A DNA stretch of 64,000 nucleotides. Origin: Heterobilharzia americana. Taxonomy: Eukaryota; Platyhelminthes; Trematoda; Strigeidida; Schistosomatidae. Position 1 is the stretch's first letter; every line of letters starts with the position of its first letter. Positions 1-12,760 of the stretch are shown piece after piece. Made by a program: the position numbers and the translations under genes. Where the stretch lies: NCBI GenBank assembly GCA_944470555.2, contig OX104134.1, positions 101,116,701 through 101,180,700 on the forward strand, in the 5' to 3' direction. The notes below the pieces were generated by a model. It was not told the DNA's origin. It was given only the letters and a program-made list of their open reading frames with translations, and did no database searches.

Positions 1-1640
1 TACTTCAGAAGGTTTGGAAAGAAAGAAAGAAAGAAAGGAAGGAAATTTACTTGCCTATTGTAAGAAGGGATACACTGTCAAACTCCTAAAGAAGGGCGAC
101 CCAGGTATTTGCAGGAACTGTAATGGAATTATGCTCTTATCCCTGTCCACCCCAAGAAAAATACTAAGCCACATCAACCTAGAGAGACTCAAAAATGAGC
201 TGGATTCAAAATACGACCGGAACAGGCTGGCTGGCTGGCCGGCATCAGGAAAAACAAATCATGTCCGGATCAAATTGCAACGCCACGCTACTCATCATCA
301 TAGAACAGAGTATAGAGTGGTAGTCACCTCAACTCAACTCAACCTCAACCTCAACCTAAACTTCATGGATTTTGAAAAGGCCTTCGACAGCGTCGACCGA
401 GACGAAATTTGGCAGGCAGCTGCCTCAACACTACGGTTCTAGTGCCTCAAACCGCTGTCAACCTCATGAACAACAGCTATATGCTATGCTATATGATGGG
501 GCTACATGCCAAGTGATTCACAATGAAAAGCTGAGTAACGCCTGTGAAGTGAAGACAGGAGACAGGAGTGAGACAAGTTTGTCGCCAACTATCACCAGTG
601 ATCTTCCTGATAGTGATCGACTGAAGTGGAGTGGAGTAGAGTGGAGCGAGGAAATAGGCATACGCCGGCTGGACCGATATAAGGACTCCAGAAGAAGATT
701 TGGATTTCACCGACGATGGTGATCTATGTCTAATGTCTTGTCACTCAAACTCGAAGATCTACAGGCGAAAACCAACAAGGTTGACAGAAGAGGCAGGGCA
801 GCGAGGACGTGACATCAAGTGAATGTAGAGAAGATGGAGGTGATGAAGATGCCCAACCAACAACAAGGACAACATCAAGCAGCAATCACCATCAACGGGA
901 AGATCTAAAGGAAGTTGTCTCCTTCACCTACAACCAAGGCAGCATCGTCTCGACTACAGGCGGCACAGGCACAGATGAGGATGTGAAATCCAAGATCAGA
1001 AAGACAGCAAGACAGGCCTTCCTGCATTAACCTGAGGTCAGTGTGGAGATCTGCTGCACTGCACTGCACTGCACTCAGCATAAAGCGTGAACAAGATGAG
1101 GATTTTCAACACCAACGTCGAGTCAGTGTTTCTATATGATGGTTGAGAGACTTGGCGCATCTCAGAAAGCATTTCCAACAAACTACAGACATAGATCACT
1201 TCAGTAGCTGCCGACTACGCTCACTCGATACTGACACTGAAGATCAGATGACCAGAATAATTAGAATAAGCAATAAGAAACTCTGGCTGGCTGGCTGGCT
1301 GGCCACAAACCAACCAACCAACCAACTGAGAACCCTTCGGCCAACAAATATGCAGAAGAAGAAAGTGGAGATAGATTGGATTGGAGATACACTGAGAATA
1401 CCGTTTGGGTATATCACGAGCCAGTCCATGTCAGGCCAGGGCGTCGGGTGGAATGCGCATGAGAAACGACGAGTTGGGTGTCCAAGCTGAGGTTGACATA
1501 GAGTAGATCGTGTGAGGAAGAAATGAAAGCTTGTGGGGAGTTGTGTAGGCAGGTTAAGAAGAGTGCAGAGAAGAGAGTGAAATGGCCAGGTGCAATTGAA
1601 GTCCTATGCTCCACTAGGAACCTTTAGGGCAAATAATAAG
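1..1640 (+). mobile_element. Degenerate RTE-type non-LTR retrotransposon, 3' part
   Basis: This is a decayed copy of the same family as the nested element at 50158-53112, in the opposite orientation and cut by the window start. Matching landmarks occur in order. They are the pre-RT segment (1-130), the RT stretch FMDFEKAFDSVDRDEIWQ (about 365-415), the region before the catalytic motif (530-720), the TYNQGSIVSTTGG segment corresponding to YLGSTVSTTGG (about 925-965), and the C-terminal segment with the AACAAATATGCAG match near 1344. The shared 3' end CTCCACTAGGAACC falls at 1609-1622, followed by an A/T-rich tail. Frames change repeatedly, so it cannot encode a working protein. Short tandem runs (GAAA, CTGG, CAACCT, GCACT, ACCA) have expanded where the sister copy has one or two units. 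Confidence 0.85.
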
Positions 1641-4490
1641 TAACTTTTTTGGTCATTTATCTTCTTTGTTTGGATAAATGAGTCATTCTCAGCCTACTTC
1701 TGTTTTATAGCATAACTGGTTATGTTACCAATTGGTTTGTCCCAGCATGCAAATATGATAAGATAGGATTTGATTAGTTGGTATAGAGCACACAGTGATC
1801 CAGGATTATTTACTTGATGACGTTTCGAGCATAAACTATGGCACATAATAATATCAGCATATTACTACAGTGCCCTATTTTGCCCTTACATGAAGGAAAT
1901 CCACCTCGTATGTCTCTTGTACTTGCTCCGTTGAAGAGACGAAGGTGCGTACAACCAAAGAGTCTTAAATTCCACTGCTATTTGCCAGCAGGTTACAGTA
2001 ACATACTTTAGCCCAAATATGCAAATTTTTCGAATTACCTGAAAACTGACCCACCATTAGATGTTGTTTCACATAAATAGCCAATTCCTAATTCTTGATG
2101 TATACGCTTGTGTCATTCTGTACCATTCAATTCCCTTCAGAAGTGGTAATTTTTAATAAGAATCTCAGCCAAGACATTATTATGTTACTAAAGATGAGGA
2201 GCGCTTAAAATTGAGATTCAGGTCGCAAATTTCCTTCTATTTGAGGCTCGTCAGCTGAATGTAGATGCCTCCCCAAAGAGTGTTGCCGCTCACACTGAGA
2301 TAGAACTGAGAATTAATTTCTATATATCACAATACCAATTTTCATACAAGTCTCAAGATGCTGGTTATTAACACCTTTCAATTCTACAAAAAATTTATGT
2401 CGTGGTGTTGGCTGAACTTCAGAGAAAACATAGTTGAAGTAATTATTCACAACAGTATCCAACAGATTAGACTTTAAGGTAAGAGCTATTTGAGAGAGCA
2501 CCTTTTGAAGACTCATCCACTGAACTGTTCAACAACTTTTTTATTATTTCCAGAGTTTAATTATCAGTTTTGTGACAAGGAGTAAGCAATCTGAAGTTAC
2601 TTTTTCAATTATCATCGATTTTTTCTAATTATAATTATAGCAAACTTGAAAACTACTGAAGCATAAATTAAGTAGTCTAGTTAACCCTAATTTACTTTTT
2701 CACTCTTGTTATCGTTTGTTATACTAGAATAATTGAAATTATTAATGAGCTTAGGATTTAAGTACAAAGTTGCTTTTATAGTTATACTGGTTGCAAAGAA
2801 AGAGAGAAAGAAATCACTTTCACCCTCTTTCACTGTGGTACGTAGGAGACGATAGCGATATTTAGTAATTTAATGATTTTTTCTGCGTGAATATTTAATG
2901 CCCTTTCCTAACTAAGAATAACAGAGCTGAGTTAATATTCCTTTAATATTTATTTCATCTATTGATTTTTTTTTACTTAGAGGTTATCTAGAGTGATTTT
3001 ACATTACAAATTCATATTCGTGAAAGAATTATTGAAAACTAAGGTGTTATTGACATTCATTCCATCCTCGCCTCTAATGCCCCAACCACACCAAATTTCC
3101 ACACCATTAAAGATGGAACTCAGCACTCTAAGAAATTATGATAGGTATTCTCCTTTGTAATTGGTGGGTTCCAGTCCAGTATTGTGCTATATTTTTGAAT
3201 AGTAAGTTGATTCTTGGTAAATAAGTGTCTAATATTGAGCTAAATGAAGTTTGAATGATTCAGCACACTGGAATTATTGATACAAAATGGTGATTGAAGA
3301 TGAGCAGTGAGCAGACTGGTGATTTACTAGTTTACCGATGAAAAAAAGGTTCGGACACATGGGTATCATGAATTCCTATGAAAGCCAGTCGAAATCCTTT
3401 GTGGTTGAAGTGAAATGAAGATCTGATCACCGGCTACGCTTCCTAGCTCAGCTGGTACGACATCGTGCCAGTAATTCACAAGCCACTAGTTAAAATCCTG
3501 TCATAATTCAAGTTTCATTTCATTTTACATCATCAATTCACACAACTGTAAGTAAGTATCCGTCATACTCATTATCTGGTCACTGAAATTCTGTTTTCTG
3601 TTATCGTAATATGATCGGATTCAAACTTACATCATTCTTCTGGATGATATATGGAAGAAATCAATATCTATGCGGCAACACTTCACGTGAATATGCCTGT
3701 AGCCGATTACTTTCAGTATGTGTTGATGTTCTTCCCTCCTTCAACAAGCAAATAAACAGTCATTTTGCGAATAAAAATCCGTAGGATATGTATTCGAGTG
3801 AAAGCCTTTTCATTTAATGGATTATTTTTAGTAGATCGGATGTATGTCATCAAATTATCCTAACAATATCAAATTCCAGTATCTTAGTGGAGCTCGAGAT
3901 AATTGATTTCGATAGTCAACTTTCAACCAGTAAGTTATGGTTTTCAACACTTCTCCGCCAACTTAGGTTTGGGTAACTAGATGGTATCTATCATCAGGTC
4001 CCATAGATTAAGTATAGTTCATTGTATGCTGCACCAGCCTGTACATAGTTTCTGAGTGCGTTTCGAGTGTGAAATGCTGCGAAAATTTCAGAGACAGCTG
4101 CTAAATCTGACAGACACTGACAACACAAACACACTTGGAGGCAAAGGTACGGAGCCGAAGAGTCCGAGATAAGATGAAACCCATATTGTTGATGGCACAA
4201 TTTAGTCTATCAGATGGTGACAAAGTACTTCACATCTCAAAGGTTTATGCTATGCATGATGACCTCTGTTCTGTTTGGCTAACAAAGACCGTGCACCACA
4301 CCAAATAAACTAACCTAATACGGAAGACGCTTAACTGAACTTCAAAATATTCTGTAAAGTTATTATCAGCGTTTTCAACCTTCTCCAGTGTTAAACTGGC
4401 CAGACTTTACGAAGTCACAGGTAACTGACTGTATACACAAATCCGTTTTCTTGTATCATGAAATTGTTTCTATGAGAATGATATGCGATG
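1641..4490. other. AT-rich non-coding stretch
   Basis: No open frame here resembles a known protein and every frame is densely stopped. It probably is intergenic or deep intronic DNA. The only structured item I see is the tRNA-like piece at 3432-3510, listed separately. Confidence 0.5.
3432..3510 (+). repeat. tRNA-like sequence, possible old SINE head
   Basis: It contains a good A-box-like stretch (TAGCTCAGCTGG, 3444-3455) and, about 45 bases on, a weak B-box-like stretch (GTTAAAATCC). No complete cloverleaf can be drawn, so a functional tRNA is unlikely. The head differs from that of the hammerhead SINEs elsewhere in the window. It could be a tRNA pseudogene or the head of another SINE family. 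Confidence 0.3.
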
Positions 4491-4499
4491 GGAAGTCTG

Positions 4500-4665
4500 C
4501 ACCTATCATGATATCATTAGCCTAGTGAATTTCACTATGATATTTGAAATTGTGTCTCAGTCGGAACACCATTACACTGATATCCTGATGTATCCATCTG
4601 ACGAGTCTGAAATGGGATAAAACATGTCCAGTGAATTTCACTGATGGCCACAGTTAAATGTAACC
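4500..4665 (+). repeat. SINE of the hammerhead (Smα-like) type, decayed
   Basis: The copy has an A-box-like TTAGCCTAGTG segment, a worn B-box region ending GTCTCAGTCGGAAC, a hammerhead remnant, and a tail CACTGATGGCCAC. The tail matches the tail of the other copies in this window (GCTAGCCACCATC-like). It is best compared with the clearer copy at 10985-11275. Smα SINEs of Schistosoma are tRNA-derived, pol III-type elements that contain hammerheads. Confidence 0.6.
4590..4645 (+). ncRNA. Hammerhead ribozyme remnant
   Basis: The core CTGACGA is intact (4598-4604). Stem II pairs GTCT with GGAT through wobbles across a GAAATG loop, and the cleavage triplet GTC is present (4626-4628). The second core strand reads AAAAC instead of GAAAC, losing G12, so activity is doubtful. 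Confidence 0.55.
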
Positions 4666-7600
4666 TAAAAACTGGTTTCGGAAATTAATCCCTTGGAATT
4701 ATGTGATCGTTGCGAAACTGAGACATAATAATTCCTTCAGCAACCGATCAGGTTCTCCTACAGCAACAGAACCACGTGCTTACAGTCTTCTAGTTTACAT
4801 TGCCAATTAATATAACTTTTCTTCACGACGGGAACTAAGCATTAGATAGTTCTGTTAAACTTTCTACGAAAATGGGTGGGAAATAGCAGGTTACATCAGC
4901 AAAGCCATAGCACGTATGCGTGTGTGGTTCTTATCTAGTATATGTTTGCCAATCAATCACCGACAGACCATCGTAAGACCTTTCAATGAACAGTTTTTCA
5001 TGGTCAACATTACACATAATAACCATGAGATAAGACCGCAGGGAAAAACTTTAGTCAGTAAAGATTCTCCTCACTAAGTAAATAGGATCTTTCTTCTTGT
5101 AGGTGTAGTGATATGTCATTGGTATGTACGAGTGCCTCAGGCAAAAGCTATTCTTTTTCTTCCTAAAATGAAACATCTATAAAAGTTGTAGAGTTCAAAC
5201 CAAATCACATATGGAGTTGAGGAACCACCTGCATGTACAGTCTTAATGTAGGACGAAGTAGTTATCCCTTACTTTTCACTCTTGAATTATTTGCCAGTTT
5301 AAACCATTCCATAATGAAATAGTTCTGAAAGTTACTTGAATCCAACACATTACTGGACTACATTTTATCGTGAGCCACACATGGATTACACTTTAATCAG
5401 TTCTTTATAGTTCCGACCCCGGAGAAACTACTTTTGGAATCACAGCTAGTGTTTTAGATAGTGAATCAACCTGTTGGCAGTTCATATTCCACACATGGAC
5501 AAGACTCATGTATGCACTCGTACTTATGTACTAACATAAACAACAAGTGCATATATAAATACACTCCTTAGTGAGGAGTACAAATAAGGTGAAACTTAAG
5601 TTCAAAGCTCTCGAAAAATCGATTCCCAACATCTAGCTGCAAATATCTTTTCTCCTTAATATACGGGCAACTTTGCGTCTACAAAGCAAATGGTATTAAC
5701 CGCTGTTGTGCATGACATTTTAGATTGACTGATTTCGTTTATTAGTTGGAAATCATTCACTTCATTCAATGACACTCACCTATCAGGTTTTAGTGATTGT
5801 AACACTAAACTACACTCTCCTACATCTAGAGCTAATTTTATCCATCAAAGCATCAAAATGGTTGGATTCTAATAAGCCACTTTTATGAAAAGCATCTGGT
5901 TAAATGTACTGCCAATATATCGAATCTAAGGAGTTATTCAAAAGATTATCAGTTGTGAAATTTTCTTATAGTTGAGATTCAAAGTTATAACGCTCAAACC
6001 GCAAGAAATGATCTACAAGATATCATTATTTCCTTTGGAAATGCAGGTTGAATAGTTACATAGGGATTATTACAAACACTTATAAGCATTTGTAAACCGG
6101 ATGCATATCAGGTGTAAAACATTTTCAGTTTGAACAGAAAAATCATTCAAACATGTTGGTTAATGGAGTCTCATTAGGATGACCAGAAGTCACTTGGATT
6201 GTAGTACATCCATGTGGATAAAACGTGTATCCTGCATCTAAATAGTACTCGAAGTAACATCAAAGCATCTGTTCAGGGAAAGCGTACATCAACATAGACT
6301 CATCAGTCGGATCCAATCATAGGGATAGTATATGAATAAACGAAATTTGCTTCAATCTCAGTGTTCACTTGTTCTGTTTCAAAGTAATGTTTAATAATGT
6401 GGGAAAATTAATCCATTCAACTGGTTCATATGACAATCCTCAGTATTCATCAAAGTAGAATTAGCTCATTTTAAAATTCTGTAATATGGGATGAGTGTGT
6501 AGACTTGCATTCAATGTTTGGAATCTGACGGACTCTGTTATCCAATCTTCACTTTCTTTCTTGATATATATCCATATATATGTTTAAATATCATATGACC
6601 ACCACTCAGGTTCTAGTTTCTGGCAACATTCATGACTCAACTACAATCAATCAGCAGTTTCAATCTTGTAGGTGATTATCACCTCACCTTCGGTCTAAAC
6701 ACACACAAACGCACACATACACACAAACAATTAACATGTTCTATTTTCTGGAAATTCAATGACAACAACAACAATCAATGGAAGGAGTAAATAACCAGAT
6801 AACTTTTAGTCTATCAATCAATCTGTGACAATTTTCATTCCTGTTTTGAGTGATCGCATTTACGTTCCACTTCTCCCACTTATTTCTTTAAATAGATTAT
6901 TTTGTTTCAATGCAGTGTCAGGTATTCGATCACCTGCCTGTAGTGTCTTGTTATATCACAGCCTCCCCCCCATAAAGAAAATATCAGTGACAAATGAATT
7001 CATTCCAAGTTGATAAAAGTTGTTTCATTGTCTCATCAAGATTTGTGAAAGATATTCACCAGGAAATGAAGTAGGGAACAGTAGATCTATAAAAAGGGAC
7101 ATCATTGAACACATAAGCAATCAAAACCATTCTATCACAAGAACTGCTTCATTCAAAATCATTTGCTAAGCGAATAGAGATTTTTTTAAGACTGTTTGTA
7201 CTTGTATTCTTTGCGTGGTTGAAGTTATTGGCCTACATATGATGAAACCTGAGCTGTGCATGCAAAAGAAAATTGTTCAATTTATTCCCTACTAATTGTC
7301 TTGGTTTTCACTCTATGAAATCATCTCTTTCCCTCTCTTTGTACTCTGGATACTTGTTTTGCAACTTATTATTCATTCTTCTTTCAAAGCTTTTACTAAT
7401 CACACTTGAGTTCTCAAATTTTTTGACTTGCACTTTCTTATCCAAATTTGGTAATTTTAATGTGATTAGAGGCAGGTTATAATTAATCTTCACCATCCAT
7501 CCCCAGTTTGATGACTGGAATTCGATGAGTCAGTTGTTATATGTTTAGAGGTAATCATAACGGTTGTAAACGATGTTGGTCTGCTATATCATGTACAACT

Positions 7601-10600
7601 AGCCCATACTTTCGGAGGAACTCACAGAGAGGTGTAAAATTCAATAAGTGCATTCTGAGGGCTTTCGTCTATCTGCTTTTCAATGTCAAAGGTTTTGCTT
7701 TCAAGATGGTAAAAGATAAGGAGTAAGGTGCCCAGTACTGACGGTTTGAAACATTAAGATTCATGACTGACGACAGATGTCTACGACTGCTGTACAAATT
7801 GCAGTATTCATTTTTTCTTTAAGAACTTGAAAACACGTTACTAAAAATGGGGGTTACACAGTGATATATTGCAATACTATCCATTTCTTGGGATTAAAAA
7901 ATACAAAATTGTTCCATTTCTTGTCTTACTGCTAAAAATGCTCAGTCCTTTTACTAAAAAGTCACACCGTTCGAATCCTTTCGTTTTTTAGTGACAATTC
8001 AACGAATACCACTTTGTTCTCATAGGAAAAGTCTCCTTAATTGCAACCACCAGAATTAGCTAGCTTCCCTGACGTTAACGTGGGCGTAAGTAAATATTGA
8101 TAAGAATAACGCAAACCAGACAAAATCTAAGAGCTCCATGTTCACCATTGAAATCCCCTATCAACAAAACCTCAGGGTTATTATGTTTTTGAGAATTCTA
8201 CTTACTGCATCTTTAGTACATAAGAAAACTGGGAAGTACTGTCTGCTTTAAGGTATGCTACTCATTTGAAAAATCTGTACAATGACTGGCCAATGAAGAG
8301 GGAACAATATCATACGGTTGAATTGGAAGTACTAGTGAAAATCAGTCATTCGAGTTTGAAGAATGATGTCAAAATCATTATAAACCTCATTCAGTGTAAT
8401 GTACCTTTTAGTACTCATTAACAATGGAAACCTCTAACACCGATGTAACCAACACCTGTTCATAGAACCAAAATCGATTTATTTATTTTTATTATTGAAG
8501 AACCCAACCAAATGGGTAGAGTAATGATTAGTCTGCAAACCTAATTAGTATGATTTCGTCAGGACCTAAGAACAGACAAAATGATATTGTTTACCTCACA
8601 GTAACTAATCAAAGTATCCTATCCAGTCTCACAAGTGATAAGTCATGGTAGTACTATACATCATGAATTCGAATCTCTGAAGGGATATCAGTGCCTTTAG
8701 GATTTCGCAAACGTCTTACGGATGACTATCAATAAGTCAGAAAATCTGAAGCAAGTGCAGCTCCTGCATCATTACCTAAAATAAATGAAAATTAACGTGT
8801 CCATAGCATAACATGAACATGAAATATATGATCTGCGAAAATTCCTTCATTTTCTAACATATGTAGTACCAGTAGGGTGGAAGTAAAAGTGTGTGTATAA
8901 GTAGTAGTAATATTAGTAGTAGTAGTAGTGTGAGTAGTAGTATTAGTAGTATATTTTTTGTGGTAGCCATAATTGTAACAGTAATAATTATAGCAAGCGA
9001 AATGATGTTAAATATTTAATTTTGTAAATTTTAATCTTTATTCCGTTTATTATTCGAATGTATCAACAACATCTCTAGGTTGAGCATAATAAACAACGAG
9101 TATTTTGATTTATCCTCCGATTTTTGAACAAAAATAGTTTCTAAATTAAGATTAGTTTATAATGAATTGTGAACAACTCCAGCATTTTATCAGATCCCTT
9201 GACTTAAATTTAATCAGTGAACTTGCAGCAGCCTCATTCCAATTTTTCAAGTTGACAAATGACTAAAATAATGAACAGTTAACTTGTTCGACATGTTTAG
9301 TTTATGAAAGGAGTTTGATTTTGTTGACTGTGCCGGGTGATTTCGCTTTTGATTTCCTGCCTCTTATTTATTTTTTTTATTTCAAACTAGAAGTAGTTCC
9401 AGGGAATAATTAGCTTCTCTGCTGCTGTTTGTAACTGCCCGACTACTTTACTGACGTATGGGACTTAGAAAGTCACAGGCGAATATTTTACGAAACAAGG
9501 AGGCTGTGAGAGTGTTAAAGACCAGTCAGTAAAAGGCTGTTGCCTCACTAAGCTCCGATGATTGTTAGTATTCATCAACAAGACGTGTTCAAAGTCTTTT
9601 GAACAAACTTACAGTAAAGCAAAGATGTGAAGCTGCGCTCATCATTGCTGAAACTGGTGACCTCGTCATTAAGCTTTTTACGTCACGAGTGACCTCATAT
9701 AGGGCTAATGCATGGTGTATCAGAGGATGTGAACGGAGGTAGATGTCGACTACTGAGTGCTCAGGACTGATCAAAGTCTAATGACCATGTTTGCCATATG
9801 GACACTTAGCTAAGTTGGACAACTTCATTGGGAATTGTGTTTGATGTTAGACGCTATCACCGTCATTTCAGTGTCATCAGATGCAGGGTGACTATAAGTG
9901 GGTTTGCTTGTATAGTTTCTGAGAATGAACTGAGAAGAAGAAAGCAAATGTTAGTTGTTGGAGGCAGTGGTAACGCAACCTTAGATCCAAACTTGAAGGA
10001 ATCGACAACTTTTCTGAGATTTGAACCTGTATCAAATAAATGTTTTCTGGAATTTTTTATTCACGATAGAACTATATGGCGTTGGTTTGTATCCCTCAGG
10101 GAACGTAAATTGTCTTGAGATTGCTAATATTGCCTTGCTGACGATTGGTAGCTGCATCGGTTGTCATCTTGTGACAGGTTCTTGAGTGACTATAGTCGTA
10201 TTCGATGATCGGCAGTGGGTAACCAGTAGTACATTTCCTTTGACCTAAATTTCCTATCATTTATACTTGACAAATAAGCGTGTTTGTAGCATCAGGAAAG
10301 GTGATATCACTTTAATGATTCAGAAGGGGGGAAGAGGGTAATTTTGCCAAGTACTGATTACTGATCAAATTTTATCCATCAAAATTTACCATTCGCTCAT
10401 TCTGTTAAGAAATAATCACATTTTTCATACCTGGATGGTTAGTGGCAAGCAGGGTACTGATTAGAAGTGTTTATATTATTCCTTAGTTATTATTCATTGC
10501 AAAAATATGGTGAAAAAATTTGTTATTTAGAAGCTGCTTGGCGTTTAAGCTTACCAATGGGAGCTAATTCAGCTGGAAGGTAAAGTTGTAAAAATTTCAC

Positions 10601-10980
10601 TGACGTTCTAAATGAATTCTAAAGTACATTGATACGTCATGGAAGAGTTACAATTTTAATTTTTTTTATTTCCATGGGTTGACAGAATCCTAACGATCGT
10701 TTTGCAGTATGGTCACTAGGTTATGAGATTCAAAATCACGGTGCACTTCAATTATTGTGTAGTGGTTGGAGGCAGTCGAAAAAAATTCCAAAGTGTCTAA
10801 GCAAAGTTGATTTGGCCATCCTTGTGAAGACATAGTTAGACATTGCAATATCTGACATCGTGGAAAGTATTCACTTGAGTTTTCCATCAATTGTAACTAC
10901 TTACATCTGGGTTCTAGGAAGCATATGATTTGCGGTAGATGTTTATGGTTGTAACTGTCATAACTGTTGCACAAGAGGTG
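4666..10980. other. AT-rich non-coding stretch with microsatellites
   Basis: No convincing gene is seen. Longer open frames (for example 9828-10118 +, 96 codons) show no motif I recognise and look like chance. An AC-rich microsatellite lies at about 6700-6730 and a TAG-rich one at 8898-8952. Confidence 0.5.
8898..8952. repeat. TAG/GTA trinucleotide microsatellite
   Basis: Imperfect tandem AGT/TAG triplets, interrupted by TAATAT and TGTG variants, are visible by eye. No gene context is apparent. Confidence 0.85.
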
Positions 10981-10984
10981 GTTA

Positions 10985-11275
10985 TTGTGACTCAGTGGCC
11001 TAGTCGATAACGCTGTGGCATTTGAAGTGTGGGGAACCGGGTTCGAGCCTCAGTGGGAACAAAATCACTTATTGGGGTGAAGATATATTCACCTGACGAG
11101 TCCCAAACAGGACGAGACCCTCGCCCTCCTCTGGTAGTCAACAAGATCAATGTTTGCATTTCAGTTGGAAAGCTGGACTTTTGCTCCCATCTCACCCCAA
11201 TTCAGTTCTATTCACCAAGGTGTATTGCTATTTTCACACTCACTACAAGCATTAAATGCTATCTAGTATTGTAAT
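10985..11275 (+). repeat. SINE of the hammerhead (Smα-like) type, clearest copy
   Basis: The tRNA-derived head has an A-box (TGGCCTAGTCG, about 10998) and a near-consensus B-box (GGTTCGAGCC, 11040-11049). The family landmark CAGTGGGAACAAAATCAC follows, then the hammerhead and a longer 3' body. It can be used as the reference copy for the other copies in the window. No terminal tail or target-site duplication could be fixed by eye. Confidence 0.75.
11080..11140 (+). ncRNA. Hammerhead ribozyme remnant
   Basis: The core CTGACGA lies at 11093-11099. A four-pair stem II (GTCC 11100-11103 with GGAC 11110-11113) closes a CAAACA loop, matching the Schistosoma hammerhead layout. The second core strand is GAGAC rather than GAAAC (A14 to G) and no GTC triplet is found at the expected cleavage place. 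It is probably inactive. Confidence 0.7.
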
Positions 11276-11494
11276 CAATTTGTGAATGACAATTTAAAAT
11301 AATTCATTATATTAGCTCTGAACGCTTACAAGCAATACCAATGCAGTTCTACTGACCGTTTATCTTTAACCTCCAAAAGAAAACTTGATATCCTTCTACA
11401 TATAAAGTCTCTTTGTTTACGCTTTAAACTTTGAGTTGACGTAAGACTGATCGAATTTTAGTCCTGAGCGCAACCGAGCTATGAAACCCCCATT

Positions 11495-11598
11495 ACGGTG
11501 TACTATGATAGGTGTTAGTTGTTGGAAGGAATCAGCATGAAGTACGAGACCTATGTTTCGTGCTTATTGGTACTCGTAAGCAAGAAGCATCTGGAATT
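11495..11598 (-). repeat. Partial hammerhead-SINE tail, minus strand
   Basis: Read on the minus strand, this fragment carries the family hammerhead and part of the tail. Directly beside it, a SINE head starts on the plus strand, so two fragments of the same family abut in opposite orientation. Either two insertions or a local inversion could explain this. Confidence 0.5.
11555..11580 (-). ncRNA. Hammerhead ribozyme remnant (GCAC stem II type)
   Basis: On the minus strand GAAAC (11555-11559) directly follows GCAC (11560-11563), the 3' side of stem II. The first core strand reads CTTACGA (11574-11580), with G5 changed. The GCAC strand is shared with the copy at 16598-16628, suggesting a subfamily. 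Confidence 0.5.
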
Positions 11599-11609
11599 GA
11601 TCTGATATT

Positions 11610-11790
11610 TCTAAATGGCTGGAATGGTTCATAGGTAACGTCTCTGACTGCAGCACTGGGTGATGAGAGTTTGAGTTTCATAGAAGACATCATTTCTTAG
11701 AAGTTGCAGATGCAATTTGCTGACGATTAACATTAAGCATGAAAACTAATCGCAGCGTCTTCTACCAATAACCTGAAACCAAACTAACAT
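11610..11790 (+). repeat. SINE of the hammerhead type, decayed
   Basis: The head around 11622-11690 (GGCTGGAATGGTTCATAGG, then GTAACGTCTCTGACTGCAG) aligns with the copy at 16505-16690. A worn hammerhead follows. The B-box region (GAGAGTTTGAGTTTCA) is poor. Confidence 0.5.
11718..11762 (+). ncRNA. Hammerhead remnant with intact core but lost stem II
   Basis: CTGACGA (11720-11726), GAAAAC (11741-11746) and the GTC triplet (11757-11759) are all present. The stem II arms no longer pair, so folding is doubtful. Confidence 0.45.
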
Positions 11791-12534
11791 TTACTACAGT
11801 ATGTTTGCACTATTGAGACATATCAATCCATACCACAATCAGTGCTATTGGCAGTGAGTTGCTGAAGTTGTGATTGATCTTTAATCGGAGTAAAGTTTAT
11901 TAAAGTATTGTATGTGTGATGGTAACAAATACACAATTCAGTTTGTCCACATAATCCAACTCAACGAGCAAAAGTTAAAGGTCAAACAGCCCAAAGAGAC
12001 AATTATTGAATGAGATATTAAACTGATTAGACATTTCATGAGAGATGGCAAGTTTTTTTCTTGGTTGCGGAAGTCTTTTGCTGAAGACGGTAAAAAAATT
12101 ATTATAAACCTTTACTCAAAACTTTCCTGATGCTAGGAATGCTTCGTTAATACAAACAAGGCATTTCACACCTTAATCTCTTTTTCTATTAATTTTATCA
12201 CTTGGAAAAACTTCAGCATTGGCATTGGTCGGTATTAAGTTAGCGATTTGGACGTATGCATAAATCTTCAAGTAAGCTAGTAGCAATCAGAATACCTCGG
12301 TAACATCTCTAGTTTTGCCAACAGGTGACTGAAATTTAAATCTTTAACAGATGACCAGTATCCCCAAGACCATTTTAATTAACTTTCTGATAAGTATTGA
12401 TAACCATGAAGCTCATACTGTCTTAAGTGGATACGTAATGACAGATAACTTTCCAAAACCAATAGTTCAAGGTTCGAAAAGAAACAGTATTAATAATGGC
12501 ACTCAGTTTTAACTGACTAGTTAAGGTGAAGTTA
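11791..12534. other. AT-rich non-coding stretch
   Basis: I see no gene, RNA or repeat that can be supported here. Confidence 0.4.
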
Positions 12535-12760
12535 CATAGTCAAGCATTCATGCCATTTGGTACTTTGCAATGTTACGTCACAATGCTTGTACATGATAGT
12601 CTAGCCATCGATATCTTACTACAGTTGACTAAATATACTATTCTCACCTGGCTAACCTACTAAATTCTTTTTAGTGTTGTACTCGTGGCCATTCTACAAG
12701 TACGAGGATTAGTGATTAGCCTTTGCGTGCGTCAAGTTAACGCAAGGAAAATTCCCAAAG
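12535..12760 (+). repeat. Dispersed repeat C, copy 1
   Basis: It aligns end to end with 21288-21550 in the same orientation. Shared landmarks are GTCAAGCAT, CCATTTGG, TGTTACGT, AAATATACTATTC, TAGTGATT and CTTTGCGT followed by GTCAAGTT. Many substitutions separate the copies, so both are old. I recognise no coding frame and cannot place the family. Confidence 0.7.

Noticed and set aside
8898..8952. CRISPR-like or regulatory tandem array
   Set aside because: It is an imperfect trinucleotide microsatellite without spacers.
10992..11065. Functional tRNA gene
   Set aside because: A- and B-boxes are present but no acceptor stem or cloverleaf forms, and the sequence continues into the SINE body with a hammerhead.
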